Shown one piece after another: positions 1 through 8,292 of a stretch of DNA of 51,086 nucleotides. Location of the stretch: the NCBI GenBank assembly GCA_039819085.1, contig JBCBSQ010000017.1, forward strand, positions 1-51,086. Reading direction: 5' to 3'. Position 1 is the first letter of the stretch, and every line of letters starts with the position of its first letter. The position numbers and the translations under genes are program-made. The DNA comes from MED-G105 sp039819085 (GTDB lineage Bacteria > Pseudomonadota > Alphaproteobacteria > Caulobacterales > Parvularculaceae). The notes below the pieces were generated by a model, which did not search any database, was not told where the DNA came from, and saw only the letters and a list, made by a program, of their open reading frames with translations.

Positions 1-307
1 TCTAATGCGCCTTGCGCCAATGAGATCTGACGCGCGTCGGTCCCCTTGGCCAAAACATCTCGCGCTGCATGCGCATGACGCACACGACAAGTCAATCACG
101 AGGACGTCGATACCGATACTACCTGACAAAGGCGTCCGAGCGCGGCGTGACGGCGTCAAAAGACCGTTGGCGGATCAACGCTGAAGAGCTGGAAGGCGCC
201 ATCCTGAGGCTGATCGAGGGATGGTTGCGTGATCCGCATGCAGCGCGAGATGTTTTGGCCAAGGGGACCGACGCGCGTCAGATCTCATTGGCGCAAGGCG
301 CATTAGA
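1..307. repeat. 73-bp perfect inverted repeat at the contig edge (fold-back)
   Basis: Bases 1-73 are an exact reverse complement of bases 235-307, with a 161-base spacer. The right copy lies inside the recombinase reading frame. The left copy simply ends the window and joins that frame at about base 73/74, where the protein becomes colinear with its family (an RMT-HTT segment followed by GRRYRYY). A perfect arm starting at base 1 and ending inside a gene is the usual look of a chimeric fold-back read at a contig end. It is less likely to be a biological repeat. Confidence 0.9.
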
Positions 308-833
308 TGGCCTTGCAACGGACAACCGAAACAAGACGCCATCCGAGCGGCTGAGCCTTTGGTCAACGTCGATGGAGCGAGTCGATGTGAGCGACGATTG
401 TGTCTGCGTGCGTCTGGCGCCGTCCAAAATGATCGGTGAGGCCGGCTATCTAGCCTTGAACGAAGCATGTGAGATCAAGTCAGTGGTCAGGATCGCTCGA
501 TCATGTCATGGGCTCCGGCTGATCCTTGGCGACACCGACAGCAAAGTCGTGGATCAAGCGACCGTTCGAATGATCGCTCGCGGCCAAGCGCTGAAAGATC
601 GATGGTTCGCCTCTCCCGACAAAACGATCGCTCAGATCGCCGATGAGGAAGGGATCAATCCAGCGGAAGCATCGCGCCTCGTGCGACTGGCCTTCCTCGG
701 CCCAGACGTCGTCGACGCTGTGCTGCGCGGCGACCCAAGCGTCTCCATCACCGCGAGCGAGCTCCGGCGCGTTGGAAACCTGCCGACCTGTTGGCGGGCG
801 CAAGCCGACGCGTTGCTCTCAGGCTATCACTGA
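69..833 (+). CDS. Large serine recombinase, C-terminal part (5' truncated by the contig edge)
   Basis: This is the C-terminal portion of a site-specific recombinase of the large serine (resolvase/invertase) family, which cuts and rejoins DNA at attachment or resolution sites. The GRRYRYY segment just after the start is the typical end of the recombinase zinc-ribbon region. It is followed by a long helical part and a C-terminal helix-turn-helix-like stretch (residues ~185-250, with EEGINPAEASRLVRLAFL). The catalytic N-terminal domain with the active serine is absent because the frame runs into the fold-back at base ~73. The ATG at 69 lies in artefactual sequence and is not a real start. The gene sits on the 3' side of a tRNA-Tyr gene, as expected for the edge of an integrated element. 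Family assignment is good; whether the intact gene is functional cannot be judged. Confidence 0.75.
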   Translation: MRMTHTTSQSRGRRYRYYLTKASERGVTASKDRWRINAEELEGAILRLIEGWLRDPHAARDVLAKGTDARQISLAQGALDGLATDNRNKTPSERLSLWSTSMERVDVSDDCVCVRLAPSKMIGEAGYLALNEACEIKSVVRIARSCHGLRLILGDTDSKVVDQATVRMIARGQALKDRWFASPDKTIAQIADEEGINPAEASRLVRLAFLGPDVVDAVLRGDPSVSITASELRRVGNLPTCWRAQADALLSGYH

Positions 834-1046
834 AATCTTCCAACGATCCCCCATCGATCGCGGCGATGCACCGAGCATCGACCCGCCCGTGGATTGGACA
901 CGGAATTCGCGCTGCGGAGACACTTGGCTGTTTCGCACTTTTTCCCGCCAGTAAGCAATCGACGCAGTCTCCGCGAACGCCGGAAGCGCCCGGAATGCGG
1001 GGTTCGAGGGCATAGTCGATTGGAATACGGTTTGGTCGGGAATGGA

Positions 1047-1132
1047 TGGTGGAGGGGGCTGGATTCGAACCAGCGTAGACATACGTCGCCAGATTTACAG
1101 TCTGGTGGATTTAACCACTCTCCCACCCCTCC
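1047..1132 (-). tRNA. tRNA-Tyr (anticodon GTA)
   Basis: Read on the minus strand, the gene begins GGAGGGG at 1132 and ends with the complementary CCCCTCC, then A and an encoded CCA at 1047-1049. The anticodon arm holds CTGTAAA, giving anticodon GTA (tyrosine). A GGTTCGAATCC T-arm and a long variable arm typical of bacterial type II tRNA-Tyr are present. Length is 86 bases. The 3' end faces the serine recombinase remnant, so the gene may mark an integration site. Confidence 0.97.
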
Positions 1133-1326
1133 GAACCGCGCGGTCTGATGCGCCAATAACACCGCTTCTTTCGAAGCGTCGACGGGAGAACGAGGCGTAT
1201 AGCCGGGCCCCGACGCGCTCGCAAGCGCTCAGGCGGGTAAATGCCTCCGCCGCCAAGCGTCGAGACTTTGCGCCCTTCGCCCTCGCCCTGCTGCAATCGA
1301 TGACGCGCCGCGCTATGTGCGCATGC

Positions 1327-2154
1327 ATGACCAGCAACAGAGCTCCTCCGAAAAAGCGCGTCGGGCGCAAGAGCCGCGCCTCCGCGGTATCCGACGGCGA
1401 GGCGACGGTTTCGCCGCAAGGCAATACGCGGAGCGATGACGCGCCGGTCTGGATCTATGGTCGACACGCGGTGGCGGCGGCGCTCGCGAACCCAAAACGG
1501 CGCATGAAGCGCGTCCTGGCGACCAAAAACGCCGCAGACTGGCTGGAACGGTCGGGCGCGACCACCGAAGCGCTTTCAAGGATCGAAGACGCGCGGCCCC
1601 ACGCGATCGACGCAGCGCTACCCGCCGGCGCGGTCCATCAAGGGTTGGCCGCGCTCGTCGAGCCATTTCCGCCGGCGCGCCTCAAGGACGCTTGCGCTGA
1701 ACCATCGCCGGCCGCCCCGGTGATCGTGCTTGACCAGGTGACAGACCCGCAGAACATCGGCGCCATTATGCGCTCCGCTGCCGCGCTCGGCGCGAGGGCG
1801 ATCGTGGTTCAGGATCGGCGTACGCCGCCCCTCGCTGGCGCGCTCGCCAAGGCGGCTGCAGGCGCAGTGGAGGTTCTGCCTTGCGTCCGCGCTGTCAACA
1901 TCGCCCGCGCGCTCGAAGGCCTTGAGACGCTTGGCTATTTCCGGGCCGGCCTGGCGGGCGCCGGCGCGGCGCCCATCTCAGAACTGCCCCGCGACACGCC
2001 CCTCGCAATCGTCCTCGGCGCGGAAGGCGCCGGGCTTCGCCAGTTAGTGGCGGCTACATGCGACGGGCTCTTTCGCATTGAGATTGCATCGGCGATGGAA
2101 AGCCTGAATGTGTCGACCGCCGCGGCGATCGCGCTTTATGAAGCCACACGGTGA
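1327..2154 (+). CDS. rlmB: 23S rRNA (guanosine-2'-O-)-methyltransferase RlmB-like, SpoU family
   Basis: This TrmH/SpoU-family enzyme methylates the 2'-O of a guanosine in 23S rRNA (G2251 in E. coli) using S-adenosylmethionine. The 275-residue protein has a basic, probably disordered N-terminus (1-40), a substrate-binding domain beginning at VWIYGRHAV (~41), and the SPOUT catalytic domain. The three SpoU motifs are visible: DPQNIGAIMRSA (140-151), LAIVLGAEGAGL (226-237) and ESLNVSTAAAIALYEA (258-273). The frame is open upstream and in-frame ATGs lie at 1300, 1315 and 1327. None has a clear ribosome binding site, so the start is uncertain; I chose 1327 because it precedes the first protein-like sequence. 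RlmB is preferred over TrmL or TrmH by domain layout. It lies alone, divergent from the tRNA. Confidence 0.85.
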   Translation: MTSNRAPPKKRVGRKSRASAVSDGEATVSPQGNTRSDDAPVWIYGRHAVAAALANPKRRMKRVLATKNAADWLERSGATTEALSRIEDARPHAIDAALPAGAVHQGLAALVEPFPPARLKDACAEPSPAAPVIVLDQVTDPQNIGAIMRSAAALGARAIVVQDRRTPPLAGALAKAAAGAVEVLPCVRAVNIARALEGLETLGYFRAGLAGAGAAPISELPRDTPLAIVLGAEGAGLRQLVAATCDGLFRIEIASAMESLNVSTAAAIALYEATR

Positions 2155-2211
2155 CGCAGATCGGCGTTTGCTTTGGCGCGGCGATTGGCGACGCCATTCA
2201 GGAGAAAAACC

Positions 2212-2838
2212 ATGACGGAGCCTGTTCTCTTCCATTGTCCGCAGACGCGCGCCGGCACGACGATGTGGATGAATGAAGAACTCGGCGCCCCGTGCGCGCT
2301 TGAGATTGTCGACATTCGAGCAGGCGCCCATAAAGAGCCTGCGTTCCTGGCTCGCAACCCGATGGGCAAGGTGCCCGCCCTCCTAGACGCAAATGTTGTT
2401 GTCACCGAATCCGCCGCGATCTGTGCGCACCTTGCGGACAAGTATCCCGACGCTGGCCTCGCGCCGCCGATCGGCTCGCCTAATCGCGGCGCCTATTATC
2501 GCTGGATGTTTTTCGCGCCCTCCGTTCTCGAACCAATGATGCTCGACAAGCTCGGAGGGGTTGAGCGAGAGAACCCAGGCTCGGCGGGCCATGGCAGGCC
2601 TGAAGACGTCCTCGCCGCCGTGCGTGGCGCGCTGGACGGCGGGGAATATGTCGTCGGCGACGCGTTTACGGCGGCCGATCTCGTTCTCGCCAGCGCGCTG
2701 CGCTTCGCGATGATGTTTGGCGCGATCAGCAAGGAAGAGCCCTTCGCTTCCTATGTCGAGCGCGTCACCAAACGCCCGGCCGCTGAACGCGCCGCGAAGA
2801 AAGACGCGGAGCTCGCCAAAGGCCTTGGTTGGACGTGA
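2212..2838 (+). CDS. Glutathione S-transferase family protein
   Basis: This is a 208-residue cytosolic GST-fold protein that would conjugate or reduce electrophiles with glutathione; the substrate is unknown. The N-terminal thioredoxin-like half (1-80) contains NPMGKVPALL and the ESAAIC glutathione-contact segment (VTESAAI). The C-terminal helical half includes YVVGDAFTAADLVLASAL, the conserved GST N-capping box region. The start at 2212 follows an AGGAGA ribosome binding site; the open frame extends upstream to 2173 but without such a site. It is followed after about 85 bases by an SDR, and the two may form a small stress or detoxification group. Confidence 0.9.
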   Translation: MTEPVLFHCPQTRAGTTMWMNEELGAPCALEIVDIRAGAHKEPAFLARNPMGKVPALLDANVVVTESAAICAHLADKYPDAGLAPPIGSPNRGAYYRWMFFAPSVLEPMMLDKLGGVERENPGSAGHGRPEDVLAAVRGALDGGEYVVGDAFTAADLVLASALRFAMMFGAISKEEPFASYVERVTKRPAAERAAKKDAELAKGLGWT

Positions 2839-2923
2839 CGCCCGCGTTGATCCGAGCGTTGCGGGACGCGTACTAAGGTCAGACGCTTACAAAGCGTCCC
2901 GCCGCCTTAAAGGAATTGCCCAC

Positions 2924-3805
2924 TTGATCTCCTCCGCCAAAACCAAGACCGCCGTCGTAACAGGCGTCTCCACCGGGATCGGCCGCGCGATCGCGGCCTC
3001 GCTCATCGCTGACGGCTGGCATGTTTTCGGCAGCGTGCGGAAGGAAAGCGATGCGGAAGCCGCAGCCGAAGCGCTGGGCGAGAGTTTCACGCCCTTGCTA
3101 TTTGACGTTACGGACGACGCCTCCATCAAAGCCGGCGCGGCTTTCGTCAAGAACGAACTCGGCGGTCGCACGCTCTCGGCGCTCGTCAACAATGCCGGGA
3201 TCGCGGTCGCCGGCCCATCCCGCTACATCTCGATCGACGACGTCAAGAAACAGTTCGACGTCAACATCTATGGCGTCATTCGGGTCACACAGGCCTTCCT
3301 GCCGCTTCTTGGGGCGGAACCATCCGTAAAGGGACAGCCTGGTAAGATCGTCAATATGAGCTCTGTGGCGGGAAAAATCGCTTCTCCTTTCTATGGTCCC
3401 TACGCCATGTCGAAGCACGCCCTTGAGGCGCTTTCAGACGTGTTGCGCCGTGAGCTGATGATGCACGGCATTGACGTCGTCGCGATCGGCCCCGGCGCGG
3501 TCAAGACTCCTATCTGGGACAAGGGCGGCGAAGTCGACATAGAAACATATGCGCAGACCGAGTACGCTGAGGCGCTTCGCGGCGTACAGGGAATGCTGAA
3601 GGAAGTCGGCGCGTCAGGCGTCGATGCGTCCGACGTCGGCGATCTCGTGCGCGACGTTCTGAAGGCCGGAAACCCTTCGCCGCGCCATGCGATCCTCAAC
3701 AACAAGTTCATGATGTGGACGCTGCCGCGCCTCCTGCCGACGAGGATGCTGGATCGGATCCTCGCTGACCGTTTCGGCGTCAGGACAAAACCGAACCGGA
3801 GCTGA
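2924..3805 (+). CDS. Short-chain dehydrogenase/reductase (classical SDR)
   Basis: This is a 293-residue NAD(P)-dependent oxidoreductase of the classical SDR family. The cofactor motif TGVSTGIG is at 13-20, NNAG at 89-92, and the catalytic Ser-Tyr-Lys at S147 (MSSVAG), Y160 and K164 (YAMSK). The start is a TTG at 2924 preceded by AAGGA about ten bases upstream. Upstream in-frame ATGs overlap the GST gene and encode non-homologous sequence, so they are rejected. The protein resembles SDRs acting on sterols, retinoids or 3-oxoacyl groups; the substrate cannot be told. The HAD gene follows four bases after the stop, so the two are probably co-transcribed. Confidence 0.88.
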   Translation: MISSAKTKTAVVTGVSTGIGRAIAASLIADGWHVFGSVRKESDAEAAAEALGESFTPLLFDVTDDASIKAGAAFVKNELGGRTLSALVNNAGIAVAGPSRYISIDDVKKQFDVNIYGVIRVTQAFLPLLGAEPSVKGQPGKIVNMSSVAGKIASPFYGPYAMSKHALEALSDVLRRELMMHGIDVVAIGPGAVKTPIWDKGGEVDIETYAQTEYAEALRGVQGMLKEVGASGVDASDVGDLVRDVLKAGNPSPRHAILNNKFMMWTLPRLLPTRMLDRILADRFGVRTKPNRS

Positions 3806-3809
3806 CGGC

Positions 3810-4469
3810 TTGCGCGACGCTGATATAGAGGCGGTTATCTTCGATTTCGGGGGCGTCTTTACGACGTCCCCTGTCGAAAACTTCGCCGTCTACGAAAATG
3901 ATCATGGTTTGCCCGAACGCTTTATCGGATCGGTCATCAAGACCAACCTCAATGATAACGCCTGGGCCAGGTTCGAACGCGGCGAAATCGATCTCGACAT
4001 TTTCGATTCGGCGTTCGCGACGGAGACGCGGGCCGCTGGCCACGAGATCCGCGGTCGCACGCTTGTCGGCCTTCTATCGCTGACATTTCGTCCACAGATG
4101 ATCGAGGCCCTCGTCAAGATCAAGACAGCCGGCTTCAAGACCGGCTGCATCACCAACAATCTGCCGGACTTCGACTCCAAGGCGATGCTGGCGAGGGCGC
4201 AGGACAAGCAGGAAGTTGAGCGAATCTTCGGGCATTTCGACCATGTCATTGAATCGTCGAAAGCCGGCGTGCGGAAGCCTGAGCCCAGAATCTACGAAAT
4301 GATGCTTGAGGCGCTCGTGGTTCCTCCGGCTCGGGCTGCGTTCATCGATGACCTTGGCGTCAATCTGAAGCCGGCCGCAGCGATGGGCATGCGGACAATT
4401 AAGGCGCCATTCGGAGACATCTCTCCGGCGATTGAAGCGCTATCCAAAGCGACTGGGCTCGACCTTTAG
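3810..4469 (+). CDS. HAD-IA family hydrolase (ACAD10/epoxide-hydrolase N-domain-like phosphatase)
   Basis: This is a 219-residue haloacid-dehalogenase-superfamily hydrolase, probably a small-molecule phosphatase. Motif I is VIFDFGGVF with nucleophile D12; the usual second Asp is Gly, as in the YihX, soluble-epoxide-hydrolase N-domain and ACAD10 branch. Motif II is TNN in CITNNLP, the motif III lysine is in GVRKPEP, and motif IV is FIDDLGVN. The start is TTG at 3810, four bases after the SDR stop. It is followed by an acyl-CoA-dehydrogenase-family gene, an arrangement that echoes the HAD plus ACAD fusion in animal ACAD10. The substrate is unknown. Confidence 0.82.
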   Translation: MRDADIEAVIFDFGGVFTTSPVENFAVYENDHGLPERFIGSVIKTNLNDNAWARFERGEIDLDIFDSAFATETRAAGHEIRGRTLVGLLSLTFRPQMIEALVKIKTAGFKTGCITNNLPDFDSKAMLARAQDKQEVERIFGHFDHVIESSKAGVRKPEPRIYEMMLEALVVPPARAAFIDDLGVNLKPAAAMGMRTIKAPFGDISPAIEALSKATGLDL

Positions 4470-4569
4470 CGCGGGCGGGCGTTGGCCGGTGGACTGCACC
4501 GCGCCCTCTTCATGCTTCCGTCCAAACCGGGGTATGGTCCTTTCCGAAGCTGGCGAGGAGCCTTCGACA

Positions 4570-6234
4570 ATGCTGCCCCATAACCCGCGCGCGACCTTGC
4601 AGACCCATGACGTCACGAACCAGCCGCCGCCATTCGCGGACATCAACGCCTTTACGAATGACGCCGCGCTGATCGACGCGGTGGAGCGCAATGGCGGGCG
4701 GGCGCACGCAAACCGTCTTGCCGACTTTGGCGAGCGAATCGGCTCCGCTGAGGTGCAGGAATGGGCGATGCAGGCCAACCGGAATGGCCCGCAGCTGAAG
4801 TCCTTCGATCGCTACGGCCATCGCCTCGACGAGGTGGAGTTTCACCCCGCTTATCACATGCTGATGGATCTTGGCCTTTCAGGCGGCGTTGCGGCTGGCG
4901 CATGGCGGGCGGGTGAAGCGGGACACGTCCTGCATGCGGGCCTCCTGTTTCTCATGGGCGAAGCCGACGGCGGCGTGTGCTGTCCGATGTCGATGACCTA
5001 TGCGGCGATCCCCGCTCTGTCCCACGAGCCGGAAGTCGCTGACATCTGGGGGCCGCGCGCGACGATCGAAGACTATGACGCGCGCTCCCTGCCCGCCGAT
5101 CAGAAACGCGCCATCACGATCGGCATGGCGATGACGGAGAAACAAGGCGGCTCGGACGTCCGCGCCAATACAACTCGTGCGGAACAGACCGCAGACGGCT
5201 GGGCGCTGACAGGACATAAATGGTTCTGCTCCGCGCCAATGTGCGACGCTTTCCTGACGCTCGCGCAGACCGAGGAAGGCGTCACCTGCTTTCTGGTTCC
5301 GCGCTGGAAGCCGGACGGATCACGCAATGCGATGCATGTGATGCGGCTGAAAGACAAGCTCGGCGACCGTTCCAACGCCTCATCCGAGATTGAGTACCAT
5401 GGCGCCTACGCACTGAAAGTCGGTGGCCAGGGCCGCGGCGTACGAACAATCATCGACATGGTCCAGCACACGCGGCTCGATTGCGTTATCGGCTCGGCGA
5501 GCGGCATGCGCGTTTCGCTCGCGAACGCCCTTTGGCATACGGAGCATCGGCGCGCGTTCCAGAAAAAGCTCATTGACCAGCCGGCCATGCGACGGGTCCT
5601 CGCCGACCTCATTCTTGAAAGCGAAGGCGCGACGGCTCTCGCCTTCCGCCTTGCCCGCGCATTCGATCTGGCGCCGCGAAACGAGGCCGAAGCCGCATTC
5701 GCCCGGCTCGCCACGCCGATCGCGAAGTTCTGGATCTGCAAACGACAGCCGGGCTTCGTTTATGAGGCGCTGGAGTGTCATGGCGGCGCCGGCTTCGTGG
5801 AAGAGGGACCAATGCCGCGCTATTTCCGCGCTTCACCGCTCAACGCCATCTGGGAGGGATCGGGCAACGTCATCGCCTTGGATATTCTGCGCGCGGTGGA
5901 ACGCGAACCCGAAGCGCTCGAAGCGGTCGTGGCGGAAGTCGCTCGCGCCCAAGGGCTCAACAAAGCGTACGACGGCCACGCGAGACGACTGATGGGCTGG
6001 CTCGAGCCGGGCGCGCTTAATGAAGGCACCGCTCGCGCGTTTGCGGAAGACATGGGGCTCGCCCTCGCCGCGGCCGCGCTCGCGCCCTCCGGCGACGATC
6101 AGGGCGCGCCGGAATTCGTTTTCGACGGCTACAGCGCCGCGCGCCTCGCGCCGGAGACCCGCGGGTTCGGGTATGGCGCGTCGGACGCCCTCCTGGACGA
6201 ACACTCGCTGATCAGCCGGGCCGCGCCGTTTTGA
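4570..6234 (+). CDS. AidB-like acyl-CoA dehydrogenase family flavoprotein
   Basis: This 554-residue FAD protein resembles AidB, the acyl-CoA-dehydrogenase-fold protein of the adaptive response to DNA alkylation in E. coli (about 541 residues). The N-terminus carries the AidB-type THDVTNQPPP segment and the LDEVEFHPAYH segment. The central flavin-binding part has MAMTEKQGGSDVR and GHKWFCSAP, and the C-terminal half has ECHGGAGFVEEGPMPR and NAIWEGSGNVIALD. The start at 4570 follows GAGGAG; the upstream open frame to 4432 overlaps the HAD gene. No ada or alkA gene is nearby, so a role in alkylation defence is inferred from family only. A general isovaleryl-CoA-dehydrogenase-like function is possible. 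Confidence 0.87.
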   Translation: MLPHNPRATLQTHDVTNQPPPFADINAFTNDAALIDAVERNGGRAHANRLADFGERIGSAEVQEWAMQANRNGPQLKSFDRYGHRLDEVEFHPAYHMLMDLGLSGGVAAGAWRAGEAGHVLHAGLLFLMGEADGGVCCPMSMTYAAIPALSHEPEVADIWGPRATIEDYDARSLPADQKRAITIGMAMTEKQGGSDVRANTTRAEQTADGWALTGHKWFCSAPMCDAFLTLAQTEEGVTCFLVPRWKPDGSRNAMHVMRLKDKLGDRSNASSEIEYHGAYALKVGGQGRGVRTIIDMVQHTRLDCVIGSASGMRVSLANALWHTEHRRAFQKKLIDQPAMRRVLADLILESEGATALAFRLARAFDLAPRNEAEAAFARLATPIAKFWICKRQPGFVYEALECHGGAGFVEEGPMPRYFRASPLNAIWEGSGNVIALDILRAVEREPEALEAVVAEVARAQGLNKAYDGHARRLMGWLEPGALNEGTARAFAEDMGLALAAAALAPSGDDQGAPEFVFDGYSAARLAPETRGFGYGASDALLDEHSLISRAAPF

Positions 6235-6244
6235 GGCCTCGACC

Positions 6245-7258
6245 TTACCTCGCGCCCAACGCAAGGCCGCGCGGCGCGCGGAGGTGAGCGACGCCGGCCT
6301 GTTCCTTGAATTCCGTGGTGCGCGCCCAGAGATAGTCGCCAAAGGCGAAGGGCGCGAATTCAGCGCCGCCAAGCTCCTTCAGCGGGCTGATGACAGCGTC
6401 GACGCGAGGCTCCACGAAGAATGGCGCCGAACGACGCTCCTGTTTGAGATCCAGGACCCGGTGGCGGGTCGCCTTGACGGCGCCGTTCGTCCAGGTCTCG
6501 AGGAGCTGCCCGAAATTGACGACGATCGTCGCCGCTTCCGGCGGCACGGCGCGCCAACGCCCCGCCGGATCCAGAAACTCAAGCCCGGCTTCGTCGCACT
6601 GGACGAGAAGCGTTACCAGGCCGGAATCGGTGTGGTCGGGCGTCGCCAGCCGTTGCTCTCCGTCCGCATCCGGAATGAACCGGATCAATCGCAAGGTTGA
6701 AACGCCGTCGTCGAACACATCTTCGAATCGCGCGCTGTCGAGACCGAGGCCGACGGCGATCGCGCGCAAGACGACGCGGCCAACCGCCTCCATCCCCAGA
6801 TAGTATTCGGCCGCCGCCGCGCGCCATCCCGCGGCGTCGGAAAGCTCTTCGTCCGAAGGAACGGGCGTTGGCTCCGTGATCGGATCGTCGGGATCCATGA
6901 CCGCCATCGCGCGCGCAATGTCCGGCCCGATATCGTACCCTTCCGTTCCCCAATTCGGTTGAGGCGAAGGGTACCAGCCCCGATAAAGGTTCGAATGCGA
7001 CGTGTCGAACGACTTCTTGTATAGGCGACGACGACCGGCGTCCGTCATCGCGAACACGCGCAGCGCCTCGCCCAGGACCTGCTCGGAAAACAGTCGCGCC
7101 GGCGCATCAATGAGCCGGACGCACCCGTAACGCCGACCGGCTTCGACGAAGTCCCGCGCCGCCGCGGCGACGGAAGTCCGATCTGGGTCGACGAGCGCCG
7201 CATAAGAGGCCTTCGGGAAGAAATCTTCCAAGGTGTTCGCGATCAAGATGTTCGCCAT
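6245..7258 (-). CDS. 2-oxoglutarate/Fe(II)-dependent oxygenase (isopenicillin N synthase family)
   Basis: This 337-residue protein belongs to the non-haem iron oxygenase family that includes isopenicillin N synthase, plant flavonoid dioxygenases and bacterial ethylene-forming-type enzymes. The iron ligands are visible as H209-x-D211 (PDHTDSG) and H266 (ATRHRV), with the RxS-like 2-oxoglutarate anchor at R276-S277 (ERRSAPFF). The N-terminal DIOX_N-like part covers roughly 15-130. It is convergent with the AidB-like gene (ten-base gap) and lies downstream of an SDR on the same strand. A pathway cannot be assigned; no biosynthetic cluster is visible. Confidence 0.87.
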   Translation of the reverse strand: MANILIANTLEDFFPKASYAALVDPDRTSVAAAARDFVEAGRRYGCVRLIDAPARLFSEQVLGEALRVFAMTDAGRRRLYKKSFDTSHSNLYRGWYPSPQPNWGTEGYDIGPDIARAMAVMDPDDPITEPTPVPSDEELSDAAGWRAAAAEYYLGMEAVGRVVLRAIAVGLGLDSARFEDVFDDGVSTLRLIRFIPDADGEQRLATPDHTDSGLVTLLVQCDEAGLEFLDPAGRWRAVPPEAATIVVNFGQLLETWTNGAVKATRHRVLDLKQERRSAPFFVEPRVDAVISPLKELGGAEFAPFAFGDYLWARTTEFKEQAGVAHLRAPRGLALGAR

Positions 7259-7294
7259 AGCGCAATCCCCCGGGCGCGAAGCGACGCCGCTCGC

Positions 7295-8221
7295 CTAACT
7301 CAGCCATTCAAGCCCAACAAGCCGCTCGCTCTCCGTCCACAGACGCGCGCCGGTTTCTTCATCGCTGGCGCGGCGCGCGACGGCCGCCTCGCCCACCGGA
7401 CCATTCAGCTCGCGAAACCCCGTCGGTCCGTAATAGGCGCCGGCGCGCGCCTCGTCGCCCGCCGCGGCGAGAACGGTCGGCATGGCGCCTTTCTCCGCGG
7501 ACTGCGCGAACAGCGCGTTCGTCACTCGATAGATCGCGGTCAGCGCCGATCCGGGCCCAGTGCTTTGAAGGTTTGTATTCGAATAGCCGGGATGGCAGGC
7601 TATCGACTTTGCGCTGGAGCCGCTTTTCATCAGCCGGCGGTGCAATTCAAGCGCGAAGACGAGATTGGCGAGTTTGCTCTGGCAGTAGGAGACCGTCGGA
7701 TCATAGCTCTTCTCGAGCATCAGATCGTCGAAATGGATCTTACCGTATCGGTGCGCGATGCTGGACACTGTGACGATGCGGCCCGCAGCCGCTTCGACGA
7801 GGTCGAGCAATAACCCCGTCCAATAGAAGTGCCCGAGATGGTTCGTGCCGAACTGCATCTCAAACCCGTTCGCCGTCTTCTGCGGGGGCGTTTGCATGAT
7901 GCCGGCGTTATTGACGAGACCGTCGACCTTATCAGTCCGCACACGCAGCGTTTCAGCGGCCGCCCGCACGCTAGAGAGATCCGCAAGGTCAAGTTGAAGG
8001 CTGGACGCGACGCCCGACCCAAGCGAAGCAAGGGCGTCAACCGCCGCGCGCGCTTTTTCCGGATTGCGGGCCGCCACGATGACGTCCGCATTCCTTGAGG
8101 CGAGCATCTTCGCCGCTTCTAGTCCGATCCCGGAGTTCCCGCCAGTGACGACATAGAGACGCCCGCCAAGATCAGGCAATCGCTCGGGCGTCCAATTGCG
8201 GACTTTGTCAGCATCGGGCAT
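7295..8221 (-). CDS. Short-chain dehydrogenase (retinol-dehydrogenase/WWOX-like)
   Basis: This 308-residue SDR carries TGGNSGIG near residue 26, NNAG in LVNNAGIMQ, the NHLGHF segment, and the active-site Ser and YxxxK (VSSIAHRYG, then SYCQSKLAN). This combination is typical of the retinol-dehydrogenase/protochlorophyllide-reductase-like branch. The start at 8221 follows GGAGA six bases upstream. It precedes the 2OG-oxygenase gene by about 36 bases on the same strand, suggesting an operon of two oxidoreductases. The substrate is unknown. Confidence 0.88.
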   Translation of the reverse strand: MPDADKVRNWTPERLPDLGGRLYVVTGGNSGIGLEAAKMLASRNADVIVAARNPEKARAAVDALASLGSGVASSLQLDLADLSSVRAAAETLRVRTDKVDGLVNNAGIMQTPPQKTANGFEMQFGTNHLGHFYWTGLLLDLVEAAAGRIVTVSSIAHRYGKIHFDDLMLEKSYDPTVSYCQSKLANLVFALELHRRLMKSGSSAKSIACHPGYSNTNLQSTGPGSALTAIYRVTNALFAQSAEKGAMPTVLAAAGDEARAGAYYGPTGFRELNGPVGEAAVARRASDEETGARLWTESERLVGLEWLS

Positions 8222-8292
8222 TCAGATCTCCGTTCCGCCGCTTTTCGCCCATTCAAACGCGAAGGACAGGATGCGCCTCGGCCCGCGGGCGC

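Noticed and set aside
1..307. 73-bp inverted repeat read as a transposon end or hairpin telomere
   Set aside because: The arm is exact, starts at base 1, and interrupts a gene whose true sequence resumes at base ~74; the other contig end shows the same pattern, so a technical fold-back is simpler.
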